Source: Ignavibacteriota bacterium
GTDB taxonomy: Bacteria > Bacteroidota > Ignavibacteria > UBA10030 > UBA6906
Direction: 5' to 3'
Assembly: GCA_016707525.1 (NCBI GenBank)
Contig: JADJHP010000001.1
Coordinates: 310,001-374,000 of the forward strand
Length of the DNA stretch: 64,000 bases
The notes under the pieces were generated by a model. The model saw only the letters and a list, made by a program, of their open reading frames with translations. It had not been told where the DNA came from and did not search any database. This document shows positions 46,980 to 55,911 of this stretch, one piece after another; positions within the stretch are counted from its first letter, which is position 1; each line of letters opens with the position of its first letter. The translations under genes were made by a program, and so were the position numbers.

Positions 46980-49856
46980 CCCCCCGTTTCCGTGTCGTTC
47001 TGTGCATCCTGGCGCTTGCCCTGCACGGACTTGCCACGACATCTGCACTGGCCGGGGCCGGCAAGCACGAAGACGGTGTCGTCGCAGCGCGGCGCGTGCT
47101 CGAACGTCTGCTCGATCGGCGTGCTGCCTCCTTCGAGCTGGTGCTGATCAAGGGAGACACCACCGGTGATACATTCGACGTGGAAGCGGTGGGGGGAACG
47201 GTCCCGTGTTCGCGCGACAAGCCCCGTGGCGCTGGTACGTGGGGCATATCACTACCTCCGCACCGCCTGTCATTGCATGGTCACATGGAGCGGGACGCAG
47301 CTCAGATTGCCAGCGCGGTTCCCGGACCTCTCCCGGGTCGTTGTGCACTCACCGTATCGGCTGCGGCAGTACTACAACGTGTGTACGTTCGGCTACTCCA
47401 CGGTGTGGTGGGATTGGCCCCGGTGGGAGCGTGAGATCGATTGGATGGCGCTGCACGGGATCAATATGCCGCTGGCGCTGGTGGGGCATATGGGGGTGTG
47501 GCAACGGGTCTGGAACTCCTACGGCATCCCGAATGACAGCCTCCGTTCGTTCTTCACCGGACCCGCCTTTCTGCCCTGGCACTGGATGGGAAATATCAAT
47601 GGCCATGGCGGCCCGCTCCCGCAATCGTGGATCGATGCCCAGGAGCAACTGCAGAAGCGGATCCTCGGGAGGATGAGAGAACTCGGGATGAAGCCCATCG
47701 TACCGGCGTTCTCGGGGTTCGTTCCACCTGCGTTCCATACGAGATATCCCAACGAGCCCGTGTTTGAAAATGTACATTGGAGCGGACTCTCCGAAGATGT
47801 GAAGACCCTTGCCCTTACGCCGGGAACTCCCGCTTTCATAGACATCGGAGAACGATTCATCAAGGAATACCGCCGCACCTTTGGCCCGTGCCGGCACTAC
47901 CTGGCTGACACGTTCAACGAACTGGACGTGCCTGTGAGCAGCGCCAGCAGATATGACGAACTCGCAGGCTATGGTGCCGCGGTCTATGAGACGATCACGC
48001 GTGGGGATCCGGATGGTGTCTGGGTGATGCAGGGGTGGCTCTTCAACGACAGGACGGCGTTCTGGGACAGCGCCTCCACTGCCTCGCTTCTGAGCCGCGT
48101 CCCTAACGACAGGATGATCATCCTGGATCTGGCCAATGAGGAGTTCCAGGGCTGGCGGCTTCATAAGGGCTTCTATGGGAAACCGTGGATCTACAGCATG
48201 ATCCACAACTTCGGGGGCAACAACTCCATCCGCGGCAGGCTCGGGTTCGTTGCGACCGATCCCGCAACGCTCTTGCACGATCCTGCCAGGGGTGCGCTCG
48301 CCGGATTCGGCCTGTCGCCCGAGGGGCTGGACAACAATGAAGTGGTGTTCGAGTTGCAGACGGATATGGCGTGGACAACCACACCCATGGACCTTGCACC
48401 TTGGCTCCGGGGCTATGCGCATGCCCGGTACGGAGCCACATCACCGCGTATCGAACATGCCTGGCAGCTTCTCAGGGAGGCCGTGTATTCCCGCTCGGCG
48501 GGGCACCACATGCTGTTCGCCTTTCAATACCGTCCTTCACTTGCCCCCCATAGCGATGCGGCGGTTGATGGGCGGATCGATGAAGCGCTCGATCTGTTGC
48601 TCGCCGAACGTGATGCACTTCGCGGATCGGCATTGTATAGGAACGACCTGGTCGACCTGGCCGTCTATGTGGTCGGGAACCGCATCGACAGGAAGATCTC
48701 CGAGGCGTGCAGAGCGCATCTCTCCGGGGATGCGACGTTGCGGGATGTACTGGCCGGTGAAGCGGACCTCTTGCTGGCGCAACTCGATGCGATCATCTCC
48801 ACACGACCGGATGCCCGTCTGGAGCGCTGGATCGAGATGGCGAGGGCGGCAGGGAAGACACGTTCGGACAAGCTTCTGTTCGAACAGAATGCCCGTCGTC
48901 AGATCACCGTGTGGGGTGGCCCGGACCTGCATGAGTATGCGGCGAAGATCTGGAGTGGCATGGTGCGCGACCATTATGCAGCGCGCTGGCAGCTCTTCTT
49001 CAGCCTTCTCCGGAACGGCGCCGATGCGGAACAGGCGCAGGCACAGATCCGTGAGTGGGATGAGCAGTGGTGGCAGCACCCAGGCCTGTCTGCGCCCGTG
49101 CCGGTACAGGATGTCGCTTCAGCGGTCGCCAGCCTCCTGGCGGCGGAACGGTCGATGACGCAGGTGTCACCGGAGCCGGTGATACATGCATCAGCACCTG
49201 TCTTCATGGATGGCGATTCGTCGGTCGTCACTATCACCGCCGCCCCTGCGTCGGAGATCCACTTCACCGTGGATGGTTCTGAACCAACGGCCGGGAGTGC
49301 ACGGTACACCGGGCCTGTGACGTTCCGGACGGGGCAGGAGATCCGGGTGCGGGCTTTGTCTCCGAACCGCTGGAAAAGCACGATCGCCTCGCTGCTTCTC
49401 GTCAGGGTCGGGAGGAACAATGGCCTGCGATCGCTCTATTTCCCGGCACCGGTCTCCGATCTGTCGGATTCTGCCTGGTCGCAACTGACCGGAGGGATCG
49501 CGGGCCGGGTGTTTGATTTTTCCGCGCGGCCGGATGCAGAACGGCTGCAGAACTACGCCATAGGATACACCGGATATCTGTTGATTGAGACGGCGGGAGA
49601 GTATACATTGAGTATTGAATCGGATGACGGGAGTTGCCTCCTGCTCGACGGGAAGTGTATCGTCGACAATGGCGGGTATCACGGCGCGCGCGAGAAGAGC
49701 GCAACGGTGACCTTGACGAAGGGGTATCACCCGATCGAGGCACGCTACTTCCAGTCACGCGGCGGGGCCTCGCTGATCGTGCGCTATCAGGGGCCCGGTA
49801 TCGTGCGTCAGAGGATCCCGATCCACAGACTCTTCCTGACGTCCGACGGCCAATGA
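46961..49856 (+). CDS. GH89 alpha-N-acetylglucosaminidase with C-terminal PA14 domain, frame-broken
   Basis: A secreted, about 964-residue enzyme related to human NAGLU. A signal peptide starts at 46961. The frame breaks between about 47190 and 47206, in the G6 or C3 run; one base too many explains it, after which RVRATSPVALVRGAYHYL continues. GH89 blocks follow: YYNVCTFGYSTVWWDW, REIDWMALHGIN, FFTGPAFLPW, ADTFNEL and LDLANEE (the two catalytic Glu) and HNFGGNN. A chitobiase-type C-terminal domain (FTVDGSEPT) and a PA14 domain (SIESDDGSCLLLDGK) form the tail. It should remove terminal alpha-GlcNAc in the periplasm. Confidence 0.9.
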
Positions 49857-49885
49857 ACCAGTGTCCCTGAGAAGAAAGATACGCA

Positions 49886-51106
49886 ATGCGAGTTCACCAT
49901 ATCCTGTTCCTCATCGCCCTCCTCATTGGCAGAAGCGCTTCACTCGCTGCTCCGATCGAATGTCGCGGGATGATCACGGGACCCGACGGTAAGTCTTTGC
50001 CTCGTGCCGACGTGGTGCTGTTGACCCCGGATCGCGTCACCATTGTCGCTACGCAACGGGCCGGGATGGACGGAAGTTTCACTCTGGCGGTGCCGTCGAA
50101 GGGACTCTGGGTTGTTCGCTGTATGGGCGTGGGCGGGAGGCTCATGGACGTTGCCCTCTATGTACCGGACACGCGCCCGATACGCATGACGGTCTCGCTC
50201 CCGACCCATCGGTACCTTGCGGGGGATCCCGCGATGCAGGTGATCGGTGATTTCAATCTCTGGAGCATTCCGAAGGCGATCGCGCTGAGGCAGACCACGA
50301 ATGGCCTCTTTGAAGCGGAGCTTCCGGCGACCACGGACACCGTGACCATCCGGCTGCGTGGCTATCGGGATGACGAGGGTGTGGAGGGGATCACGAACGC
50401 TTCGTACGTCCTCAACGCGCAGGGGTTGTATGACGCCCGGCTTCCGGTGGTCAATGGGAAGGCGCACGTCCAGGTCGATCCGCGAAAGCTCTATCGGTCA
50501 GAGACACGAGGAACCATCACCTTCGTTCAGGGTGCGCCGCGGACGCAGCGGATCGCGCAGGCGATCCACGCATGGTGGTCAGGCGAAGAGGACTATTTTG
50601 CGCATCAGAATGACCATGCGCTTGAACGGGTGTCGGCAGGCACGCCGATGCCGGATTGGAACGCGTTCGTTGGCGGGCTCGTTCGTCGGGCCGAAGCCGA
50701 AAAGGATACGCTCGTGCGTGCATTCTGGGATCTGGGCTTCGTCTGCACGACCATGAAGTCCAAGAGCCGCACCATCGAGAAGTTCTCCCGTTCCCTGGCC
50801 CGCATGGGCGCCACATCGAGCGCATGGAGCTACAGCCCGAATACCCTGTGCTATGCGGCCCGCAATGCGAAGTGGGAACACACCGCCATCGAGCGGTACG
50901 TCAAGACCGCGATGGATCGCCACCCGGATCCTGTGGTTCGTCGGAGGGTCTTGTTCAACGAGTTCGTGATCGCGTTCAATGCGGACCAGGATATCAAAGC
51001 GGCGAAGTACTACACTATCCTGACGACGAAGTATGCGGACACGCCGGAGGGGCGGCAGACCTTGAAGGAGTATCCCCGGGAAGCCCTCGAAGCGCCGAAA
51101 AAGTGA
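49886..51106 (+). CDS. Secreted protein with carboxypeptidase-regulatory-like domain, function unknown
   Basis: A 406-residue exported protein. After the signal peptide (LFLIALLIGRSASLA) comes a carboxypeptidase-regulatory-like beta domain (ECRGMITGPDGKSLPRADVVL, residues about 24-100). A second beta domain includes MQVIGDFNLWSIPKA, reminiscent of glycogen-binding-like domains. The C-terminal half is helical with TPR-like character (IAFNADQDIKAAKYYTILTTKYADTPEGRQTL). No enzyme motif is seen. It is the last gene of the plus-strand inositol/mannosidase locus and faces the serine hydrolase gene. Confidence 0.75.
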   Translation: MRVHHILFLIALLIGRSASLAAPIECRGMITGPDGKSLPRADVVLLTPDRVTIVATQRAGMDGSFTLAVPSKGLWVVRCMGVGGRLMDVALYVPDTRPIRMTVSLPTHRYLAGDPAMQVIGDFNLWSIPKAIALRQTTNGLFEAELPATTDTVTIRLRGYRDDEGVEGITNASYVLNAQGLYDARLPVVNGKAHVQVDPRKLYRSETRGTITFVQGAPRTQRIAQAIHAWWSGEEDYFAHQNDHALERVSAGTPMPDWNAFVGGLVRRAEAEKDTLVRAFWDLGFVCTTMKSKSRTIEKFSRSLARMGATSSAWSYSPNTLCYAARNAKWEHTAIERYVKTAMDRHPDPVVRRRVLFNEFVIAFNADQDIKAAKYYTILTTKYADTPEGRQTLKEYPREALEAPKK

Positions 51107-51112
51107 TCCTTC

Positions 51113-52214
51113 TTACGAGATCAACGACTCCAACTTCACAAATGCTCCGTCATCGATCCCATAGATACGGTTGATCTCGCGCATAAGGTCCTCGAGCTCG
51201 ATCCCTGTGCGGTTGGAGAAGATGACGACGGCATATTTCTCCGACGGCTTGGTGAACACGATGGTCCTGAACCCACCATTAGAGCCGGTGTGATAGATCA
51301 CCCGCGCAAGGCCTGAGCCGGCCACGAACCATCCGTATCCATAGGAGAGTCCCCTGGTCGTGTCGATAGCGAACTGGGGAGAACGCGCCCTGTCTGTCAG
51401 GGCGGGATCCAACGATAACCCTCCCTGGATCCCGGCGATCCACCGCAGATAGTCGTCCATCGATGTATAAAGCCCGCCATCACCCATCGTTGAGAAGAAC
51501 AGACTCTCCTTCGCATCCGCGATCATGATGGTATCATGGTCACAATCATATCCGTACGCCCGTTCATCGATCGTGAAGCCGGGCTGGATCACCTTGCTCC
51601 GCGTCATGCCCGCCGGCAACAGGACGTGCTTCTCGAGATAGTCAGGGTAGGATTCACCGGAAACCTGTTCGATGATCAACGAGAGAAGGCAGAAGGCGGC
51701 ATTGCTGTACCGGTAGCGCGATCCGGGAGTGAAGTTGAGCGTGTCCACGTTCTGGATCGCGGTGAGAACGTCCGTATCCCGGAACGTCGTGAACTGGCTC
51801 CGGTCGACGTGATCATAGTGCTCCACGATGCCCGAAGAATGCGTGAGCAGATGGCGCACCGTCACCGTGCCCGCGATGCGCGGCACGAAACCGGGAAAGA
51901 ACCGGGCGAGAGGATCATTGAGTGACAGACGTCCTTCCTGTTCCAGCTTGCAGGATCGCGTGCGCGGTGAACTGCTTCGTCATCGAGCAGATGTTGAAGT
52001 TCGTCGTGCTGGTGATCGGGGCCTTCGTGTTGAGGTTCGCGACGCCGTATCCCTTCGTGAACACGGCAGTCCCATTCTTCACGATGCCGATCACTGCCCC
52101 GGGGAGGCCAGGGCGATACAGGGACGACAACAGGGAATCGGTCCGCGCTTCCAGGTCGCCGGCCAGTGCGGCAAGAGGTACGAAGACGATGAAGCTCAGG
52201 AGAAGTGAGCGCAT
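51113..52214 (-). CDS. Beta-lactamase family serine hydrolase (class C/PBP-like), frame-broken
   Basis: An exported serine hydrolase of about 366 residues. A signal peptide starts at 52214. Nucleophile motif SMTK, second motif YSN (YRYSNAAFCLLS) and third motif HTGSNGGF are all present, as in D-aminopeptidases, esterases and class C beta-lactamases. The frame breaks at 51948: CAAGCTGG has one base too many, after which LEQEGRLSLNDPLARFFPGF continues. True antibiotic hydrolysis is not implied; family members mostly act on peptides or esters. Confidence 0.87.
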
Positions 52215-52315
52215 ATGGAACGGTCCTTGATCTGGAAGGGGAGGGGCGTGCCACGACGAATGGTTCTCGAAAGATAAGGATTCACCGCATCATTCACCAG
52301 CATGAGGGTGAGAAT

Positions 52316-52347
52316 GCATGAAGCCCGGATCGTTCCGGGCTTCATGC
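52316..52347. terminator. 14-bp perfect hairpin downstream of the PorV-like gene
   Basis: GCATGAAGCCCGGA and TCCGGGCTTCATGC form a perfect stem with the four-base loop TCGT. It lies 40 bases after the PorV-like gene on the minus strand and before the serine hydrolase gene. There is no strong T-run, so it may act as a weak terminator or as a 3'-end stabiliser. Confidence 0.6.
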
Positions 52348-52389
52348 GTTCAACCGTCAGGGTGCTGCGTGTGGGGGTTCAGCCGCGGC

Positions 52390-53391
52390 CTAGAACGCCA
52401 CGGCAATGCCGAACCGATGGACGGACGGGAGGAGATCGTAGTCCACATACGCGTAGTCGAATCCGATGCTCAGAGTGCCCGCCGGAACCGACGCGCCGAC
52501 GCCTGCAGACCATCGCGCGGTGTCATCCCCGAAGCGGTATCCTCCCCGGAGGGAAAGGCGCTGCAGGATGGTCGCTTCGATCCCTGCGCAAACAAGCTCG
52601 TCGTTGTCGTTCGGATGGACGACGTCGGCTGCGACGAGCACCGAGAATTCGTCGCTGATATAGGGCGACACTGAGAGGCCCACCTGGAACTGCAGCGGAA
52701 GGGGATACCCTTCCGCCTGGATCTGGGCGGGCAACAGCCGTTCGGTGGCTGTCGTGGACCTCGCGTCGTAGTCGACCAGGAGATCGCGTCCTTCGAACGT
52801 GAGGTCCCCACCGAAGTTCGTGACGCTCATGCCGAGTTTGAGGTCACGAAATCCGATATGGTACAGGGTGCCTATGTCAATGGCGAGGCCGCTGGCACTC
52901 TCGTTCCAGATGCGCTGGTGGATGTACTTTGCGGTGATGCCGACACTGAAATCCTCGGTCAGGTCCCGGGCGTATGTGATCCCGAGCATCAGGTCCTGTG
53001 CGTCGAACGTGAGCCCGGAAGATCCTTCCGGGTCTTCCTCTGTCGTGACGGAAAGTTTGTCCATGCTCATCGTGGTGAACGAGAGTCCGAACGATCCGAT
53101 CTCACCGAACGACTGCACGAACGCAGCGTGGTTGAGCCGGGTGCCGGCCCACCATTCTTCGTGCGATGCGATCAGCGCGCTCCCCTTGACGCCCACGGTG
53201 CCGGCAGGGTTCCAGAACAGGGAGCTGGCGTCGTCGCCGGACGATGTGAATGCACCGCCGAGCGCGGCGGCCCTGGGGCCGACCGGGATCTTCAGGAACA
53301 GCGCTCCGGACGTGCCGAGATTGGGGTTCTGGGCGTGAAGCATACCCGCGGTCATGATTGCTGCGACACAGATCAATGCATATCGTCTCAT
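52390..53391 (-). CDS. PorV/PorQ family outer-membrane beta-barrel protein
   Basis: A 333-residue FadL-like barrel protein. After the signal peptide the mature start has LGTSGALFLKIPVGPRAAALGGAF and DDASSLFWNPAGT, hallmarks of the PorV/PorQ and UPF0164 families. The protein ends in alternating strands with a terminal Phe (FGIAVAF). PorV shuttles type IX secretion cargo to the attachment complex in Bacteroidota. The upstream gene encodes a protein with a sorting-like C-terminus, so this may be a cargo-specific PorV paralogue. Confidence 0.88.
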   Translation of the reverse strand: MRRYALICVAAIMTAGMLHAQNPNLGTSGALFLKIPVGPRAAALGGAFTSSGDDASSLFWNPAGTVGVKGSALIASHEEWWAGTRLNHAAFVQSFGEIGSFGLSFTTMSMDKLSVTTEEDPEGSSGLTFDAQDLMLGITYARDLTEDFSVGITAKYIHQRIWNESASGLAIDIGTLYHIGFRDLKLGMSVTNFGGDLTFEGRDLLVDYDARSTTATERLLPAQIQAEGYPLPLQFQVGLSVSPYISDEFSVLVAADVVHPNDNDELVCAGIEATILQRLSLRGGYRFGDDTARWSAGVGASVPAGTLSIGFDYAYVDYDLLPSVHRFGIAVAF

Positions 53392-53401
53392 GGCTGGCCT
53401 C

Positions 53402-55876
53402 CTACTTGATCACCGCGAATCGACCGAGCTTTTCCGCGGTGTCGGTCTTGACCAGATACACATACATGCCTGCAGCGATCACTCTGTTCCCATCCGTGCG
53501 GAGATCCCAGCTTTCCATGCCTGTTGCTCCATCATGGTTGATGACCTTGAGCTTGTCACCGGCCAGGCTGAAGATGGTGATCGTACAGCGGGCAGGGAGG
53601 TGCGTGAACTTCAATTCGCGGATGGGTTCTCTCCGCAGGACGCCGTACTCACGTTCGTACAGTGATCCCACCAGATACGGGTTCGGGACGACCTTGACGT
53701 TCTCCAGTTCTGCCTTCGAGATATCGTTCCGCACCTGCACCGGCTGGGTCGCGACCAGGAAGGAATCCGCATACGAGATGAGGCTTGAAGCAGAATCGTT
53801 GTCCCGCCTGACGGCGAACACCATGCCATCGTCCGACGCGTAGTGCGTACCGTACGAGAACGGCCGCAGGCTCAGCACCGGTATCGTTCCCGTCGTAGCG
53901 AAGATCCCCGGGGCGACGATGATGGAGTCGCCCGTCTGCGGCCGGAGATCCGCGGCGGTATCCGCATCGGTCACCGTGATCCGCAGGCCCGTCCCTCCCA
54001 TCACGATCGGGACCCCGGAGGTGTAGGGTCCGGAGGCGCGGATCACTTTTCCGGTGGTGATGCTGATGATCGAATAGGTCGTGGGAGATTTAAAGATGAA
54101 CGCGTACGTTCCAGGGTCGGTTCTCACCCCCTCCACCCTCGTCAGGGTGATCGTCGACTTCAGGTTCCCTTTGGCGATCGTGTATGCGGGAGCGAAGCCG
54201 ACCGTGTACTCTTTGCCGCCGCCACCGGGAACATCAAGCTGAGACACCTCGAGGGAGACCTTTGCCGTCCCGGAGGGATGCGTGATGCTGGAGACCCGTG
54301 CCGGTATCCGGCCAACAGCAGGGGTCGAGGGCGTCGCGATCCCAACGTTCTGTTCTTCTGCGGTGTATCCCAGGCTGCTCTCGAGTACCGTGCCATCCTG
54401 CGTGACGGCATAGGAGGTCACAGAGTACCAGTAGGTGAACCCGTTGATGAGCGTTGAATCGACGTATGAACTCTGGATCCCGCCCGACACATCGAACGCA
54501 GCCAGCGGTACCGGGTCGGACCCGGCAGACGGATTGGCATTCCGGTCGATCTGGTCCCAATGCTGGCCGAAGTCCATGCTCTTGTAGATGCGATAACCGC
54601 CGAAATTGGATTCATGGGTGATCGGGTCTCGCGACGACTCCGCCGCATTGTCCCAGGTGATCGTGGCACGTCCGTCACCCGACACGACCTTCACCGTTGG
54701 TGTCGCCGGTGGCTTCGGTGTGGCAAAATTGGCCCTGAACAGGTCCCAGGCGTTCCTGGTGATCGTTTCCATGCCCGCGGCATCGATCGCTGCAACGAAC
54801 GCCGTGGTGAAGTGGAGCGTGTCACCGGGGGCCATGCGATATGGCCCGGAGCCGATGCAGGAGACCAGATCGATACCTGCCGCCGGGAACGTGTTGGGAT
54901 CGTCGTAGTGTATATCCGGGAGATTTGCTCCGGGGTGGAAGTAGGTGTTCTTGTACTTCGAGGAATACAAGGACGGGGAGCTGGAATAGATCCCGAACTG
55001 CACGGAATCAATGTCGATGTCATCGTCGTATCGGAGGTAATGCAGGTCGGTGATGCCGGCCTGCACCCCGTTGATCATCGGTGTCTGGAGCATCAGGAAG
55101 CCGAAGCGGCCAGATGATCCGCCCCACTGAACGGACGTGCCCGCGTCATAGTACACGACGCGCTGGAGGGCTTTATCGAAGGTCAGCTTGTCATTGGCGT
55201 AATCGACCGCGCTCTCCGAGCCGCCGATGTCTGCATCCAGGTACATACCGAAATACACGGAATCGTAGGTGGTCTGAGACCTGTTGACGAGGTCGAAGCG
55301 GTACACGATCATGTCGCGGACCGCCTTCCCGCCGAATGCATAGCCGGTCTGGATCACCTCGAGCCCAAGGACCTTCCGGCTGTTGGTGGAATCGTTGTAC
55401 ACGCAGTAGCTGTCCTGGCTCGAGACGAAGACCGGGCTTCCATCGGGCGCTTTGACAGGCCAGCCGGTGCCCGGCCAGGTGTTGGGCTTGTCGCTCATCG
55501 CCACGGTCACGTTCTCGGGATTGTTGTAGCCAGCCGCGGCCTCCCACTCCTCGTTGGTGGTGAAGCGCCCCTGGATCATGTTTCCGGGAATGCCGACGTA
55601 CGGGTTCGCCCTGTACACGTATTCGTGCTGGCTCTTGATCGGCCACTCGAATGTGGGGCCGAGAGAGATCTGATGGGGATAGAGTTTTCCACGGTTCTCG
55701 AACGCTGAACCGAGATTGCTGCGGTTGTGGTTTCCGCTGCCGCGGCTCAGGATGCCGCTGGTCTTCGGGAGGACGAGCGGTGCCATGGACTTGGGCCCGC
55801 GCTTTTGCGCAGGCGCCGGGGCGGCTGCGATCAGCGATCCTATCAGAAGGCAGACAATGAACGCACTTCGATTCAT
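53402..55876 (-). CDS. Large secreted protein with fibronectin-like domain and C-terminal sorting-type domain
   Basis: An exported protein of 824 residues. After the signal peptide (FIVCLLIGSLIAAAPAPAQ) comes a long region with regular motifs common in Ignavibacteria surface proteins (FTTNEEWEAAAGYNNPENV, VYYDAGTSVQWGG). A fibronectin-III-like stretch (ATITWDNAAESSRDP and YWYSVTSYAV) follows, and a C-terminal domain (VVPNPYLVGS, TITIFSLAGDKLKVI, GMYVYLVKTD) resembles T9SS sorting domains. Function is unknown; it sits between the TonB receptor and PorV-like genes. ATG at 55876 starts the signal peptide. Confidence 0.75.
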   Translation of the reverse strand: MNRSAFIVCLLIGSLIAAAPAPAQKRGPKSMAPLVLPKTSGILSRGSGNHNRSNLGSAFENRGKLYPHQISLGPTFEWPIKSQHEYVYRANPYVGIPGNMIQGRFTTNEEWEAAAGYNNPENVTVAMSDKPNTWPGTGWPVKAPDGSPVFVSSQDSYCVYNDSTNSRKVLGLEVIQTGYAFGGKAVRDMIVYRFDLVNRSQTTYDSVYFGMYLDADIGGSESAVDYANDKLTFDKALQRVVYYDAGTSVQWGGSSGRFGFLMLQTPMINGVQAGITDLHYLRYDDDIDIDSVQFGIYSSSPSLYSSKYKNTYFHPGANLPDIHYDDPNTFPAAGIDLVSCIGSGPYRMAPGDTLHFTTAFVAAIDAAGMETITRNAWDLFRANFATPKPPATPTVKVVSGDGRATITWDNAAESSRDPITHESNFGGYRIYKSMDFGQHWDQIDRNANPSAGSDPVPLAAFDVSGGIQSSYVDSTLINGFTYWYSVTSYAVTQDGTVLESSLGYTAEEQNVGIATPSTPAVGRIPARVSSITHPSGTAKVSLEVSQLDVPGGGGKEYTVGFAPAYTIAKGNLKSTITLTRVEGVRTDPGTYAFIFKSPTTYSIISITTGKVIRASGPYTSGVPIVMGGTGLRITVTDADTAADLRPQTGDSIIVAPGIFATTGTIPVLSLRPFSYGTHYASDDGMVFAVRRDNDSASSLISYADSFLVATQPVQVRNDISKAELENVKVVPNPYLVGSLYEREYGVLRREPIRELKFTHLPARCTITIFSLAGDKLKVINHDGATGMESWDLRTDGNRVIAAGMYVYLVKTDTAEKLGRFAVIK

Positions 55877-55911
55877 AATCATCTCGTGAGTGATCAGAGA
55901 ACGGTGCACAA

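Noticed and set aside
45807..49856. Reading the HGSNAT-GH89 pair as a heparan degradation system
   Set aside because: No heparin lyase, sulfatase or unsaturated glucuronyl hydrolase is seen nearby, while inositol and mannosidase genes are; it remains possible but less supported.
51113..52214. Calling the serine hydrolase an antibiotic-resistance beta-lactamase
   Set aside because: The SxxK, YxN and HTG motifs are shared by many peptidases and esterases, and nothing in the context suggests resistance.
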